NCBI RefSeq assembly: GCF_003386285.1
Contig: NZ_QPNC01000008.1
Span: 310,001 to 374,000 of the forward strand
Direction: 5' to 3'
Source of the DNA: Nocardiopsis sp. FIRDI 009
Lineage (GTDB): Bacteria > Actinomycetota > Actinomycetes > Streptosporangiales > Streptosporangiaceae
Length of the DNA stretch: 64,000 nucleotides
How positions within the stretch are numbered: the stretch's first letter is position 1; each line of letters opens with the position of its first letter. The position numbers and the translations under genes are program-made. The notes beneath the pieces were generated by a model. It was not told the DNA's origin, searched no databases, and was given only the letters and a program-made list of their open reading frames with translations. This document shows positions 27,545-36,536 of the stretch, piece by piece.

Positions 27545-30500
27545 CTAGTCGACCAGGGAGCGGATCGAGCGCAGGGCCACCGACAGCGTCGGCAGGTCGA
27601 AGCGCTCGCTCTCCTGGATCTCCGAGAGGGTGATCCCCGACCGCTCCAGCTGGTCGCGGTTCTGCTCGGACCAGGAGTCGAGCAGCTCGGCCGTCGAGTC
27701 CGTGTCGGCCGCCTCCAGCACCCGCCCGGTGAGGTCGGCGTGCGCGGAGTACAGGTCGTCGCGGAGCGCGGCGCGCGCCATCGTCGCCCACCGGTCGTCA
27801 CGCGGCAGGTCGATGATCCGCTCGCGCCACCAGCTGATGTCGAGCCGGTCGGCGAGCTCGAAGTACAGCTCGGCGACCTTCTCCACCGGGCGGCCGGTGC
27901 GGTGCGCGATCTCCACCAGGTCGAGGGTGGAGTAGGCGGGCACCATCACGGCGACCTGCTCGGCCAGCCCGGTGGGCACGCCCATCGACACGTACCGGTC
28001 GCGGCGTTCGGCGTAGGCCTCCCGGTCGCGCCCCCTGAGCAGGTCGACCAGGCGCGGCAGGACCTCGCCCACCCCGTCGGCGAAGTAGCCGATCTCGCTG
28101 CGGATGTCGAACGGGAAGCTGCGGTGGCGCAGCAGCCACCGGGCGGAGCGCTCGGCGAGCTTGCGGGTCTCCAGCAGCAGGGACAGCTGGCTGTCCACGG
28201 TGATGCGGTGGTCCAGCTTCTCGACCTCGTCCCAGTACTTGCGCAGCTGGAGCACCTCCTGGACGACCAGGTAGGCGCGGGCGATGTCGGCGGCGCTGGA
28301 GCCGAGCTCCTCGTTGAGCCGGAAGGCGAAGGTCACCCCGGACCGGTTGACCATCTGGTTGACCACCTGGTTGACGATGATCTCCCGGCGCAGCGGGTGC
28401 GAGGCCACGCCCGAGGCGAAGCGCTCCGAGCGCAGCGGCGTCGGGAAGTACTCGGTCAGGGTGTCGGCCAGGTAGGGGTCGTCGGCCAGGTCCGACCGGC
28501 CGATCTGCTCCTTGAGGTCGATCTTGGTGTAGGACAGCAGCGTCGCGAACTCGGGGCTGGTCAGCCCCTTGCCCGCCGTGCGCCGCTCGGCGATCGCCTT
28601 GTCGGAGGGCAGGTCCTCCAGCTTGCGCTTGAGCAGCTTGGTGCGCTCCATGTGGCGCATGTAGCGGCCGTGGACGTGCAGCATCTCCCTGGTCTGCTTG
28701 CGCGCGGCGGCCAGCACGGTGTTCTGGGCGTAGTTGTTGTCCAGGACCAGCGACGCGACCTCGTCGGTCATGTCGATGAACAGCTGGTCGCGCTCGGCCT
28801 TGGACATCTTGCCCGCCCGCACCTCGCGGTCGAGCATGATCTTGATGTTCACCTCGTGGTCGGAGGTGTCCACGCCCGCCGAGTTGTCGATGGAGTCGGT
28901 GTTGATCCGGCCGCCCCCGCGCGCGTACTCGATCCGGGCGGGCTGGGTCAGGCCGAGGTTGCCGCCCTCGCCGACCACCTTCACGCGCAACTGGTCGGCG
29001 TCGACGCGCACCTGGTCGTTGGCCTTGTCCCCCGCGTCGGCGTGCGTCTCGGTGCTCGCCTTGACGTAGGTGCCGATACCGCCGTTCCACAGCAGGTCGA
29101 CGGGGGCGGTGAGCACGTACCGGATCAGCTCGTCCGGGGTGACCGCCTCGACCTCCGGGTCGATGCCCAGGACCTCCTTGACCTGCGGTGTGAGCGGCAC
29201 CGACTTGGCCGTGCGCGGGAACACGCCGCCGCCCTCGGAGATGAGGTCGGCGCTGTACTCCGCCCAGGTGCTGCGCGGCAGCTCGAACAGGCGCCTGCGC
29301 TCGGCCCAGGAGGCGGCCGGGTCGGGGTCGGGGTCCAGGAAGACGTGCCGGTGGTCGAAGGCGGCCACCAGCTTGATCTGCTTGGACAGCAGCATCCCGT
29401 TGCCGAACACGTCACCGGACATGTCGCCGATGCCGACGACGGTGAACGGCTCTTCTTGGACGTTCACGCCCATCTCGCGGAAGTGGTAGGCCACCGACTC
29501 CCAGGCGCCGCGGGCGGTGATGCCCATCGCCTTGTGGTCGTAGCCGACCGAGCCTCCGGAGGCGAAGGCGTCGCCGAGCCAGAAGTCCCGCTCCAGGGAG
29601 ATCTCGTTGGCGATGTCGGAGAAGGTCGCGGTGCCCTTGTCGGCGGCGACCACCAGGTAGGAGTCGTCTCCGTCGTGCAGGACGGTGCGCTCGGGGTGGA
29701 CCACCTCGCCGTCGACGAGGTTGTCGGTGACGTCGAGCAGGCCGCTGATGAACTGCTTGTAGCAGGAGACGACCTCGGCCGTCACCTGGTCGCGGGTGCC
29801 GTCCTTGGGCAGGCGCTTGCAGACGAACCCGCCCTTGGCGCCGCTGGGGACGATCACCGAGTTCTTCACCATCTGGGCCTTGACCAGGCCGAGGATCTCG
29901 GTGCGGAAGTCCTCGAAGCGGTCCGACCAGCGCAGACCGCCGCGGGCGACCGAGCCGAAGCGCAGGTGCACGCCCTCCACGCGCGGCGAGTACACGTACA
30001 TCTCGAACCGGGGCCGCGGGTGCGGCAGGTCCGGGATCTGCTGCGGGTTGAGCTTGAGCACCAGGTACGGGTGGCCCTGGTAGTGGTTGGTGCGCAGGGT
30101 GGCGCGGATCGCCGCCGTGAACGACCGCAGGATCCGGTCGTGGTCCAGGCTGGCGACCGCCTCCAGCTCGCCCTCGATCTTGCGGACCAGGGCGTCGGCG
30201 CGCTCGTCGCGTCCGGCGTCGGGCTGGTCGGGGTCGAAGCGGGCCTCGAACAGCTCCACCAGCAGGTTGGTGATGGGGACGTTGGCGGAGAGCACGTCGG
30301 CGATGAAGTCCGGCGTGAACGTGGCGCCCGTCTGGCGCAGGTACTTGGCGTAGGCGCGCAGCACGGTGAGCTGGCGCCAGTCGAGCCCGGCCCGCACCAC
30401 GAGGGCGTTGAACCGGTCGGACTCGTTGACGTCGCGCCAGGAGGCGTCGAAGGCGTCCTCGAACAGCTCCTTGAGCCGCTCGGGTGCCAGGTCGGAGGAG

Positions 30501-32410
30501 GGGATGGGGCCGAGGCCGAAGTCGTAGATCCACACCCGGCCGACGTCCTTGACCGTGATGTCGTAGGGCCACTCGTCGACGACCTCGACGCCCAGGTTCT
30601 CCAGGACCGGCAGGACGCGGCTGAGCGAGATCGGCTCACCGATCCGGTAGAGGCGGAACCGCCAGGCGTCGGCGTCCGGGTCGGGCCGGTAGAGGTCGAC
30701 GCTGAACTCGCCCTCGCGCCGGTCGGGGTCGGTCCGGCCGAGCAGCTCCTCCAGCTCGCCGACGTCGGCCGCGGCGACCTCCGGAGCGTTGTCGACCCGG
30801 TAGGCCTCGTTCATGCCGCTGGCGTAGCGGTCCTTGAACTCGGTGGCCCGGGTGGGGCCGAACCGCTCGGTGAGGACGGTGTCGAAGTCGGTCTCCCAGG
30901 AGCGGGCGGCCTGGCGGACGCGCTCCTCCAGGGCGACCTGGTCGATGTCGGCGAGGGTCTGCCCGTGCTGGGCGCGCGCCACCAGGTACAGCCGGGCGAG
31001 CGGGGCGGCGCCGATGAGCACGTTGTGGTCCATCGTCGCGCCCTGGAAGGCGTCGGCGAGGGTCTTCTGGATGTCCAGGCGCACCCGGGTGCTGTACTCG
31101 TCGCGCGGCATGTACACGAAGCAGGACATGTACCGCCCGCCGTAGGGGTCGCGGCGCATGAACAGCTTGGTGCCGCGCCGGTCGCGCAGGCGCAGGACCC
31201 CGCGGACGATGTTGTACAGCTCGTTGACGGGGATCTGGAGGAGTTCCTCGCGCGGGAAGGTCTCCAGCAGCTCGATGAGGTCCTTGCCGTCGTAGCTGTC
31301 GGCCTCGAACCCGGCCAGCGAGAGCACCTCGGCCTGCTTGCGGCGCATGATCGGGATCTGGGTGATGCTCATGGTGTTGGCCTGCGGGGTGAACAGGCCG
31401 AGGAAGCGCCGCTCGCCGACGATGTTGCCCTGGGCGTCGAACTTCTTGACGCCGATGTAGTCGAGGTACTTGGGGCGGTAGACGGTGGCGCGGGAGTTGG
31501 CCTTGGTCAGGACCAGGATGTAGGGCTCGCGGGCCTTGGCGCGGATCTCCGGGGGCAGGGCGGCGAAGCTGGTCGAGGCCGGGGAGTCCATGCGCAGGAT
31601 GCCGAGCCCGGAGCCGGGTTCGGGGCGCAGGGCGTCGTCGCCGTTCTCGTCGGTGACCAGCGCGTACTCGCGGTAGCCCATGAAGGTGAAGTGGCGGCTG
31701 GCCACCCACCGCAGGAAGTCGACGCTCTCACCGATCTCGCGGGGGTCCACGCCGCCGGCGACGAGGCGGTCGGGGTAGGCGGCGAGTTCGTCGGCGATCC
31801 GGATCGCCCGGTCGCTCATCTTGGCGGCGTCCTCGTCCACGTACCGGACGTCGGCCAGGACGCTCTCGACCCGGTCGGTGATCTCCTTGACGCGCTCGGG
31901 GTCGGTCTGCCGGTCGATCTCGATGTGCATCCACGACTCGTCCGTGGGCAGCAGGCCCTCGCCGCCGATCTCCGGGTCGACCTCGCGCAGGACGCCCTCC
32001 AGGTCGCGGCCGACGGTCATCTGGGGGTGGATGATCAGGCGGGCGCCGGCGCCGAGCTCGTTGAGCGCCATGGTGACGGAGGAGACGAGGAAGGGGGCGT
32101 TGTCGGTGACGATCTCCAGGACGCTGGTCTGCTGCTCCCAGCCGTCGTGTTCGGCGGTGGGGGTGAACACGCGCACCTTGGCGCGGCCGGGCACCCGCTC
32201 GGCGCCGAACGCGCGGTGGGAACCGGCGATACCGCAGATCTGTTCGGGGGTGCGTCCGGCGAGCTCCTCGGGGTCCGCGTGACGGTAGTAGAGGGGGAGG
32301 AAGCGGCGGACGGCTTCGGCGTCCTCGGGACTCAACCGGGGCCCTGGGGACCACCGGGCGGCCGCGTCACTGAGCAGCTTCTGGAGGTAAGCGTCGGATT
32401 GCCCGGACAT
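27545..32410 (-). CDS. gdh: Large NAD-specific glutamate dehydrogenase (180-kDa class)
   Basis: 1621-aa enzyme that oxidatively deaminates glutamate to 2-oxoglutarate with NAD. An N-terminal regulatory region of about 700 aa includes ACT-like segments (VLEIVTDNAPFLVSSVTMAL). The catalytic core around 800-1150 carries RGGLRWSDRFEDFRTEILGL, VIVPSGAKGGFVCKRLP and the Rossmann-like IGDMSGDVFGNGMLLS. A helical C-terminal domain completes the fold. ATG at 32410 has AAAGGAG 12 bases upstream, slightly far. It is monocistronic with its own terminator, and paired 11-bp direct repeats lie 250 bp upstream. Confidence 0.95.
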   Translation of the reverse strand: MSGQSDAYLQKLLSDAAARWSPGPRLSPEDAEAVRRFLPLYYRHADPEELAGRTPEQICGIAGSHRAFGAERVPGRAKVRVFTPTAEHDGWEQQTSVLEIVTDNAPFLVSSVTMALNELGAGARLIIHPQMTVGRDLEGVLREVDPEIGGEGLLPTDESWMHIEIDRQTDPERVKEITDRVESVLADVRYVDEDAAKMSDRAIRIADELAAYPDRLVAGGVDPREIGESVDFLRWVASRHFTFMGYREYALVTDENGDDALRPEPGSGLGILRMDSPASTSFAALPPEIRAKAREPYILVLTKANSRATVYRPKYLDYIGVKKFDAQGNIVGERRFLGLFTPQANTMSITQIPIMRRKQAEVLSLAGFEADSYDGKDLIELLETFPREELLQIPVNELYNIVRGVLRLRDRRGTKLFMRRDPYGGRYMSCFVYMPRDEYSTRVRLDIQKTLADAFQGATMDHNVLIGAAPLARLYLVARAQHGQTLADIDQVALEERVRQAARSWETDFDTVLTERFGPTRATEFKDRYASGMNEAYRVDNAPEVAAADVGELEELLGRTDPDRREGEFSVDLYRPDPDADAWRFRLYRIGEPISLSRVLPVLENLGVEVVDEWPYDITVKDVGRVWIYDFGLGPIPSSDLAPERLKELFEDAFDASWRDVNESDRFNALVVRAGLDWRQLTVLRAYAKYLRQTGATFTPDFIADVLSANVPITNLLVELFEARFDPDQPDAGRDERADALVRKIEGELEAVASLDHDRILRSFTAAIRATLRTNHYQGHPYLVLKLNPQQIPDLPHPRPRFEMYVYSPRVEGVHLRFGSVARGGLRWSDRFEDFRTEILGLVKAQMVKNSVIVPSGAKGGFVCKRLPKDGTRDQVTAEVVSCYKQFISGLLDVTDNLVDGEVVHPERTVLHDGDDSYLVVAADKGTATFSDIANEISLERDFWLGDAFASGGSVGYDHKAMGITARGAWESVAYHFREMGVNVQEEPFTVVGIGDMSGDVFGNGMLLSKQIKLVAAFDHRHVFLDPDPDPAASWAERRRLFELPRSTWAEYSADLISEGGGVFPRTAKSVPLTPQVKEVLGIDPEVEAVTPDELIRYVLTAPVDLLWNGGIGTYVKASTETHADAGDKANDQVRVDADQLRVKVVGEGGNLGLTQPARIEYARGGGRINTDSIDNSAGVDTSDHEVNIKIMLDREVRAGKMSKAERDQLFIDMTDEVASLVLDNNYAQNTVLAAARKQTREMLHVHGRYMRHMERTKLLKRKLEDLPSDKAIAERRTAGKGLTSPEFATLLSYTKIDLKEQIGRSDLADDPYLADTLTEYFPTPLRSERFASGVASHPLRREIIVNQVVNQMVNRSGVTFAFRLNEELGSSAADIARAYLVVQEVLQLRKYWDEVEKLDHRITVDSQLSLLLETRKLAERSARWLLRHRSFPFDIRSEIGYFADGVGEVLPRLVDLLRGRDREAYAERRDRYVSMGVPTGLAEQVAVMVPAYSTLDLVEIAHRTGRPVEKVAELYFELADRLDISWWRERIIDLPRDDRWATMARAALRDDLYSAHADLTGRVLEAADTDSTAELLDSWSEQNRDQLERSGITLSEIQESERFDLPTLSVALRSIRSLVD

Positions 32411-32764
32411 ATGACTCTCTCACTCCTTTGTGAGCAACGTCGTGGGGTGACGGAGGAACAGCCGGTCATGTGACCTGTGAACTTCCGTGCCGTGTTGTGA
32501 GAATCCGTGAACCCCTCCGACCGGAAGGAGAGCACGGGGACGGTGATTGGGTGTGTACCTGTGCGCACAGGCGAAGGTCGGTGGGGCTTCGGGACGCCGT
32601 TGTCCCGTCCCCACCCGCAGACCAGGCTACTGGTTTTCGCCGCTGAGGACAGGACCAACACCGTTACGCGGTGATTACGCCGTGTTAGAACCGGGTTGCG
32701 GGGATCCGTCCCATCGGCGGACGCCCCTGTCCGGCGGCCGTGTGTGAGGGTGTGTGAGGGCGGC
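32411..32764. promoter_or_regulatory. gdh upstream region with 11-bp direct repeats
   Basis: No gene is seen. At 32664-32674 and 32675-32685 the sequence TTACGC(G/C)GTG(A/T) occurs twice head to tail, an 11-base period that places both copies on one DNA face. This is the arrangement expected of a tandem operator. A TTAGAAC follows at 32685. It could control gdh or the convergent region on the other side. Confidence 0.4.
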
Positions 32765-33508
32765 TCAGGGCGTGGTCGCCCGGTGGACGGCGGTCATCAC
32801 CGCGCGCGGATCGGTCAGGTCCTCCAGCACCTCCGTCGCTCCGGCCTCGCGCAGCTGGCCCTCGGTGGCGGAGCCGGTGAGGACGGCGACCGGGGTGGCA
32901 CCGCCGATGACCGCCGCCCGCACGTCGGGCACGGAGCTGGTGAACAGGACCGTTTCGCCCTCGGCGTAGGTGTGTCCGCCCTCGCCCGCCGCGTGCAGCC
33001 GGATCGACTGGATGAGGCTGGACTTGGGGTAGTTGACCGACCCGAACCCGCCCACGGACAGGTCCAGGTAGGAGTCCAGGCCGAACGCCCTGAGCTTGGC
33101 CGTGGCGGTCGCTCGGGTGCTGCCGCTGACCACGGTCTGGACGGTGTCGGGCATACCGGCCACAGCCGCGAGCGAGGCCTCCGCGCCGGGCATGACTCGG
33201 CCCTTGGCGGGGAGTTCGTCCGCACGCCGGACGAAGGCCGCCTCCAGGGCGGACAGGAACCGTTCGAGGGTGGCGTTGTCGGGCTCGACGTCGGTGTCGT
33301 TGCGGGCACAGAACTCGAAGAACATCTCCGAGTCCGTGCGCCCCTCGGCGGAGGTCAGGTAGACGAGGGGGTCACCGGTGACCTCCTCGAAGGCCTCCGC
33401 GTGGGCGGCCCGCATCACACGACCCACGTCGAGGAGGGTGAGGTCGACGTTCCATAGCACCAGGCGGCTGATGGCGGACTCCTCGGGGATCGGGGACGAG
33501 GGACGCAC
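32765..33508 (-). CDS. Degenerate HAD-superfamily protein
   Basis: Up to 247 aa with a HAD fold and cap, like phosphoglycolate-phosphatase relatives. Motif I reads LVLWNVDLTLLD; the nucleophilic Asp is replaced by Asn (codon AAC). Motif II VVSGST and the Lys of motif III (YPKSSLI) remain. Motif IV reads VLFTSSVPDVRAA where VGDTxxD is expected, so the first acidic residue is Ser. It is probably not a phosphatase. Start is uncertain: GTG at 33508 has no ribosome site, whereas GAGGAG sits six bases before an ATC codon at 33472 that begins ISRLVLW. The upstream edge abuts a repeat. Confidence 0.72.
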   Translation of the reverse strand: MRPSSPIPEESAISRLVLWNVDLTLLDVGRVMRAAHAEAFEEVTGDPLVYLTSAEGRTDSEMFFEFCARNDTDVEPDNATLERFLSALEAAFVRRADELPAKGRVMPGAEASLAAVAGMPDTVQTVVSGSTRATATAKLRAFGLDSYLDLSVGGFGSVNYPKSSLIQSIRLHAAGEGGHTYAEGETVLFTSSVPDVRAAVIGGATPVAVLTGSATEGQLREAGATEVLEDLTDPRAVMTAVHRATTP

Positions 33509-33525
33509 CCATATTGCCGTATGGG

Positions 33526-33705
33526 CGGAACGCGGCGTCAACGGGTCCGAGACCGGCCCGTGGCCCGGCCGTGTCCGGGATCGGTCACGTCCGCGCCCGG
33601 GGTCGGTACGCGCTGTTGTCTTGTCGGGCACGAATCCGGCGTTCCATCCTTTTCCGGGCACGGGCGTCCCTGGAGGCGGTCGGCTGGACCGGCCTGGGAC
33701 TGATC
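33526..33705 (+). repeat. Direct repeat copy 1 flanking the Uma2 gene
   Basis: Similar to 34615-34839. Two segments are essentially identical between the copies: a 30-base block beginning CTTGTCGGGCACGAATCC (33620-33649) and a 34-base block beginning GGAGGCGGTCGGCTGG (33672-33705). Between and around them the copies have diverged or carry an indel of about 90 bases. No intact gene is seen in it; the rest of 33509-33915 is noncoding. Confidence 0.7.
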
Positions 33706-33915
33706 TCGGCGGCACCCCGGTGAGAGTGGCCGTCGAGGAAGAGGTCGACACCTGCCTCGACGGCGGCGCCGCCGACATCGAGGCGCACATCGCGCCCCGC
33801 GGCATCGTGATCACCGGATTCGGCACGGGCAGGGGGTCACGCGCACGTCACAGGGCTGGGAGCGCGGGGGATGGAGGAGGTGGTGACCCGCGAGGCCCGA
33901 TCACCTCGCGGGGGC

Positions 33916-34512
33916 TCAGCCTCCGATGTGCTTCTTCCAGGGGCCGTCAGCGACGAGCCAGTGCGGGACGATCCGCACCGGGAAGGGCAGCTCGGTCTCG
34001 AAGACGTCCTCTCCGTAGACCTGGGTGATGTCCCGGTACTGGCCGTTCTCCAGGCGCATCTCACTGATGCCGACCTTGTCCGGGTGCGGGTTGACGATCC
34101 AGTAGGACTCGATCCCGAAGGCGGCGTACTCGGCGCGCTTGGTGTTGCTGTCACGGAGCACGCTCTCGGGGGAGAGGATCTCCACGGCCAGCAGCGGCGG
34201 TTTGGTCAGGTAGGGGCGTTCGGCGGCGTCGGCCCTGATGACCGCCAGGTCCGGGATGCGGTGATGGGTCCGCTCCGCGTTGAAGTTGATGCCGGGACCG
34301 GTCAGCACGGTGAACTCGTCGGGGGCCACATCGCCCAGATGTATGGTCAGGCGAGAGTCCACGGACGTGTGGTCGAAGACGGGGGCCGGGGACACGTCAA
34401 GCCTCCCGTCGACCAACTCGTAGCGCCGTCCGTCGTCCGGCATGCGTGCCAGGTCGTCGACGGTCAGCGGCCGGTCGGGTGCTTCCGTGTCCCGGATACT
34501 CATGACAGACAT
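33916..34512 (-). CDS. Uma2-family PD-(D/E)XK nuclease-like protein
   Basis: 198-aa protein of the Uma2 (DUF820) family, with a restriction-endonuclease-like fold. The putative active site is seen as HHRIPDLAVIRAD and LLAVEILSPES, followed by NTKRAEYAAFGIESYWIVNP. The biological role of Uma2 proteins is unsettled despite their abundance in cyanobacteria and actinobacteria. ATG at 34512 is preceded by GAGGAGG, a strong ribosome site. The gene lies between two direct repeats of about 180-225 bp, which suggests arrival or amplification as a unit. Confidence 0.85.
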   Translation of the reverse strand: MSVMSIRDTEAPDRPLTVDDLARMPDDGRRYELVDGRLDVSPAPVFDHTSVDSRLTIHLGDVAPDEFTVLTGPGINFNAERTHHRIPDLAVIRADAAERPYLTKPPLLAVEILSPESVLRDSNTKRAEYAAFGIESYWIVNPHPDKVGISEMRLENGQYRDITQVYGEDVFETELPFPVRIVPHWLVADGPWKKHIGG

Positions 34513-34614
34513 ACTGCCTCCTCGACTCCATGAGAGCCAGTATCCAGCGCGATCCTCCGGTTACCGACAGGTTTCCCGAAGAACCCGCGGCGGGGAGGCC
34601 AACGGAGGGGCCGA

Positions 34615-34839
34615 AACGGAACGCGGCGTCAGCGGGGCCGAGATCGTCCCGTGCCCGGGTTCGGTAGGCGCTGTTATCTTGTCGGGCACGAATCCGGCGT
34701 TCCATCCCTTTCCGGGCACGGCCGCCAGGGCACGAGTGCGGCGAGGAACAGGAGACCACGGGTGGGGAACAGGACGGGGACCGGCGGCCGGGCTCAGGCG
34801 TTCTGGGAGGCGGTCGGCTGGACCGGCCTGGGACTGATC
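34615..34839 (+). repeat. Direct repeat copy 2 flanking the Uma2 gene
   Basis: Second copy of the repeat at 33526-33705, same orientation, with identical blocks at 34678-34707 and 34806-34839. It carries about 90 extra bases between the blocks, including AGGAG before GTG 34762 and a frame reading FWEAVGWTGLGLIGGGILLA, which resembles a transmembrane helix but has no intact gene. Confidence 0.7.
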
Positions 34840-34870
34840 GGCGGCGGGATCCTGCTCGCGATCGTCGACG

Positions 34871-35170
34871 GTGCGACGGCGAGCGCTGGGAAAACGGCTG
34901 ACCCGTGCCGCGACGAACTTCGCGTATCGCGCGGAACTCCGGTTGGTGCTCGACGTCATGGCCAAGGACCGGGCCGCCATCCGCCTGTACGAGCGTCTCG
35001 GGTGGCAGCACATCGGCACGACGACCCATGTCTTCGACGGCTCCGAGGAAACTCCGGCGCACTGCTACGTCGAGATGGAATCAAGGAGTCGGATCCTGGA
35101 CCAGATGGCAGCCGAAGCCGAGGAGACGGATCTGTACGACGCGACCGCCGCCCCCGAGGACACCAGGTAG
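34871..35170 (+). pseudogene. Truncated GNAT acetyltransferase, C-terminal fragment
   Basis: The 99-codon frame from GTG 34871 reads ALGKRLTRAATNFAYRAELR then LVLDVMAKDRAAIRLYERLG, the acetyl-CoA-binding motif A end and motif B of GNAT acetyltransferases. The N-terminal half with the early strands is missing, replaced by repeat copy 2. An acidic tail (MAAEAEETDLYDATAAPED) follows. It is probably a remnant cut by the duplication, although a short expressed protein cannot be excluded. Confidence 0.6.
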
Positions 35171-35300
35171 GAGTCGTCACCGCCGCCCGTCGCCGTGACA
35201 CGGGCGGGCGATCGCTCTCCTCCGGGCGTTTCGTCTCCGGACGGTTGTACGGTGCCAACGGTCGCGGTGCGCGACCGGAAACCCCCGGAAGGAGGACGGC

Positions 35301-35945
35301 ATGCCACAGCTGTTGAGGGTGCACTGTTTCAGTGTGTCGCGGGACGGGTTCGGCGCCGGTGAGGGACAGAGCCTGGAACGTCCCTTCGGCCACGCCGACC
35401 CCGCCGACCTGGTCTCGTGGGCGAGCGCCACCGCCAGCTGGCCGGGACGCACCGACCCCGGCGGCACGCGCGGCCTGGACGACTACATGACGCGCGAGTT
35501 CCACCGCGACATCGGCGCGGAGATCATGGGGCGCAACAAGTTCGGCCCCCAGCGCGGCCCCTGGCAGGACCACGAGTGGAAGGGGTGGTGGGGCGACAAC
35601 CCGCCGTTCCACACGCCGGTCTTCGTGCTCACCCACCACGAGCGCCCGTCCTTCACCCTGTCCGACACCACCTTCCACTTCCTCGACGCGACACCGGCCG
35701 AGGCACTGGAACGCGCGAAGGAGGCCGCTGGGGGCAAGGACGTGCGGTTGGGCGGCGGGGTCACCACCATCCGCGAGTTCCTGGCGGCCGACCTGGTCGA
35801 CACGGCGCACGTCGCCGTCGCCCCCGTCGACCTCGGCCGGGGCGAGCGGCTGTGGGAGAGCCCCGACGAGCTGGACGACCGCTTCCACCATGAGACGGTG
35901 CCGAGCCCCAGCGGGGTCACCCACCACCTGTTCTGGCGGCGGTGA
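35301..35945 (+). CDS. Dihydrofolate reductase / RibD C-terminal-domain family protein
   Basis: 214-aa protein with the DHFR-like fold used by RibD C-terminal domains and stand-alone relatives. Features are the N-terminal strand LLRVHCFSVSRDGFGAG, MGRNKFGPQRG, the PVFVLTHHERP strand, and the NADPH-binding glycine loop VRLGGGVTTIREFLAADLVD. ATG at 35301 has GGAAGGAGG upstream. True substrate is unknown; such proteins are common single-gene units in actinobacteria. Confidence 0.85.
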   Translation: MPQLLRVHCFSVSRDGFGAGEGQSLERPFGHADPADLVSWASATASWPGRTDPGGTRGLDDYMTREFHRDIGAEIMGRNKFGPQRGPWQDHEWKGWWGDNPPFHTPVFVLTHHERPSFTLSDTTFHFLDATPAEALERAKEAAGGKDVRLGGGVTTIREFLAADLVDTAHVAVAPVDLGRGERLWESPDELDDRFHHETVPSPSGVTHHLFWRR

Positions 35946-35991
35946 GCACGGCCCTCCCCGGGCGCCGACCGCTCCAGGCTCCGGACGGAAC

Positions 35992-36450
35992 CTACGCGCC
36001 GCTCTCCTCCACGAGGTAGCGCAGCTCCTGGACGGCGAACCACATCAACTCGTGGTCCGCGGCGGCGTCGGAGGCCGGGTCGGCCACCGCCCTGGCGACG
36101 TCCTCCGCCGCGCCCGCGTCGTCCACGTGCGCCGAGGCCAGCCTCTTGTAGGGCACGGAGCCGGTGATCCGCACGCGGAGCACCCCCGGCCCCGCCGTAC
36201 CCGTGCGCTCGACCACGTGGTCGGGCATGGTCGCGGCCAGCACCACCCGGCGGCGGGGGGCGGCGGGGTCGGCGGCCAGCAGGGCCAGCGACTCGTCGGC
36301 GGCCGCGTACATGGCGTCGTACTCGGCCTCCTCCGCGTCGACCCCGGAGTCGGGGTCGGCCGCGAAGGCGGTCAGCGGGTCGCCCTCCACCCGCCCCTGG
36401 TCGAGGACCTTGGCGAGGGCGGGGACGGTGCTGGGCAGGAAGACGTACAT
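35992..36450 (-). CDS. DUF6912-like protein
   Basis: 152-aa soluble acidic protein beginning MYVFLPSTVPALAKVLDQG. This opening, the middle YDAMYAAADESLALLA and the strand RRRVVLAATMPD match a conserved actinobacterial family that I recognise as DUF6912, with no known function. The ATG at 36450 is preceded by GGAGAG; longer frames upstream lack a ribosome site. It is convergent with the DHFR-like gene. Confidence 0.65.
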   Translation of the reverse strand: MYVFLPSTVPALAKVLDQGRVEGDPLTAFAADPDSGVDAEEAEYDAMYAAADESLALLAADPAAPRRRVVLAATMPDHVVERTGTAGPGVLRVRITGSVPYKRLASAHVDDAGAAEDVARAVADPASDAAADHELMWFAVQELRYLVEESGA

Positions 36451-36536
36451 CGGCTCTCCGGGGTGGTGTGCGGTCCCCTCGAGTCTGCCAAGGACCGGTG
36501 GTGGGCGCGCCACCGCCCCGCCGGTCGGGTGACCGG

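Noticed and set aside
27455..32473. 1672-aa open frame on the plus strand opposite the glutamate dehydrogenase gene
   Set aside because: It is a mirror of a real gene in high-GC DNA; the protein is low-complexity and unlike any family, while the minus strand encodes a complete enzyme.
33717..33860. Short plus-strand ORF starting VRVAVEEEVDTCLDGGAADIEAHI
   Set aside because: It begins inside or just after a repeat, drifts into Arg/Gly-rich noise after about 40 codons, and has no family resemblance.
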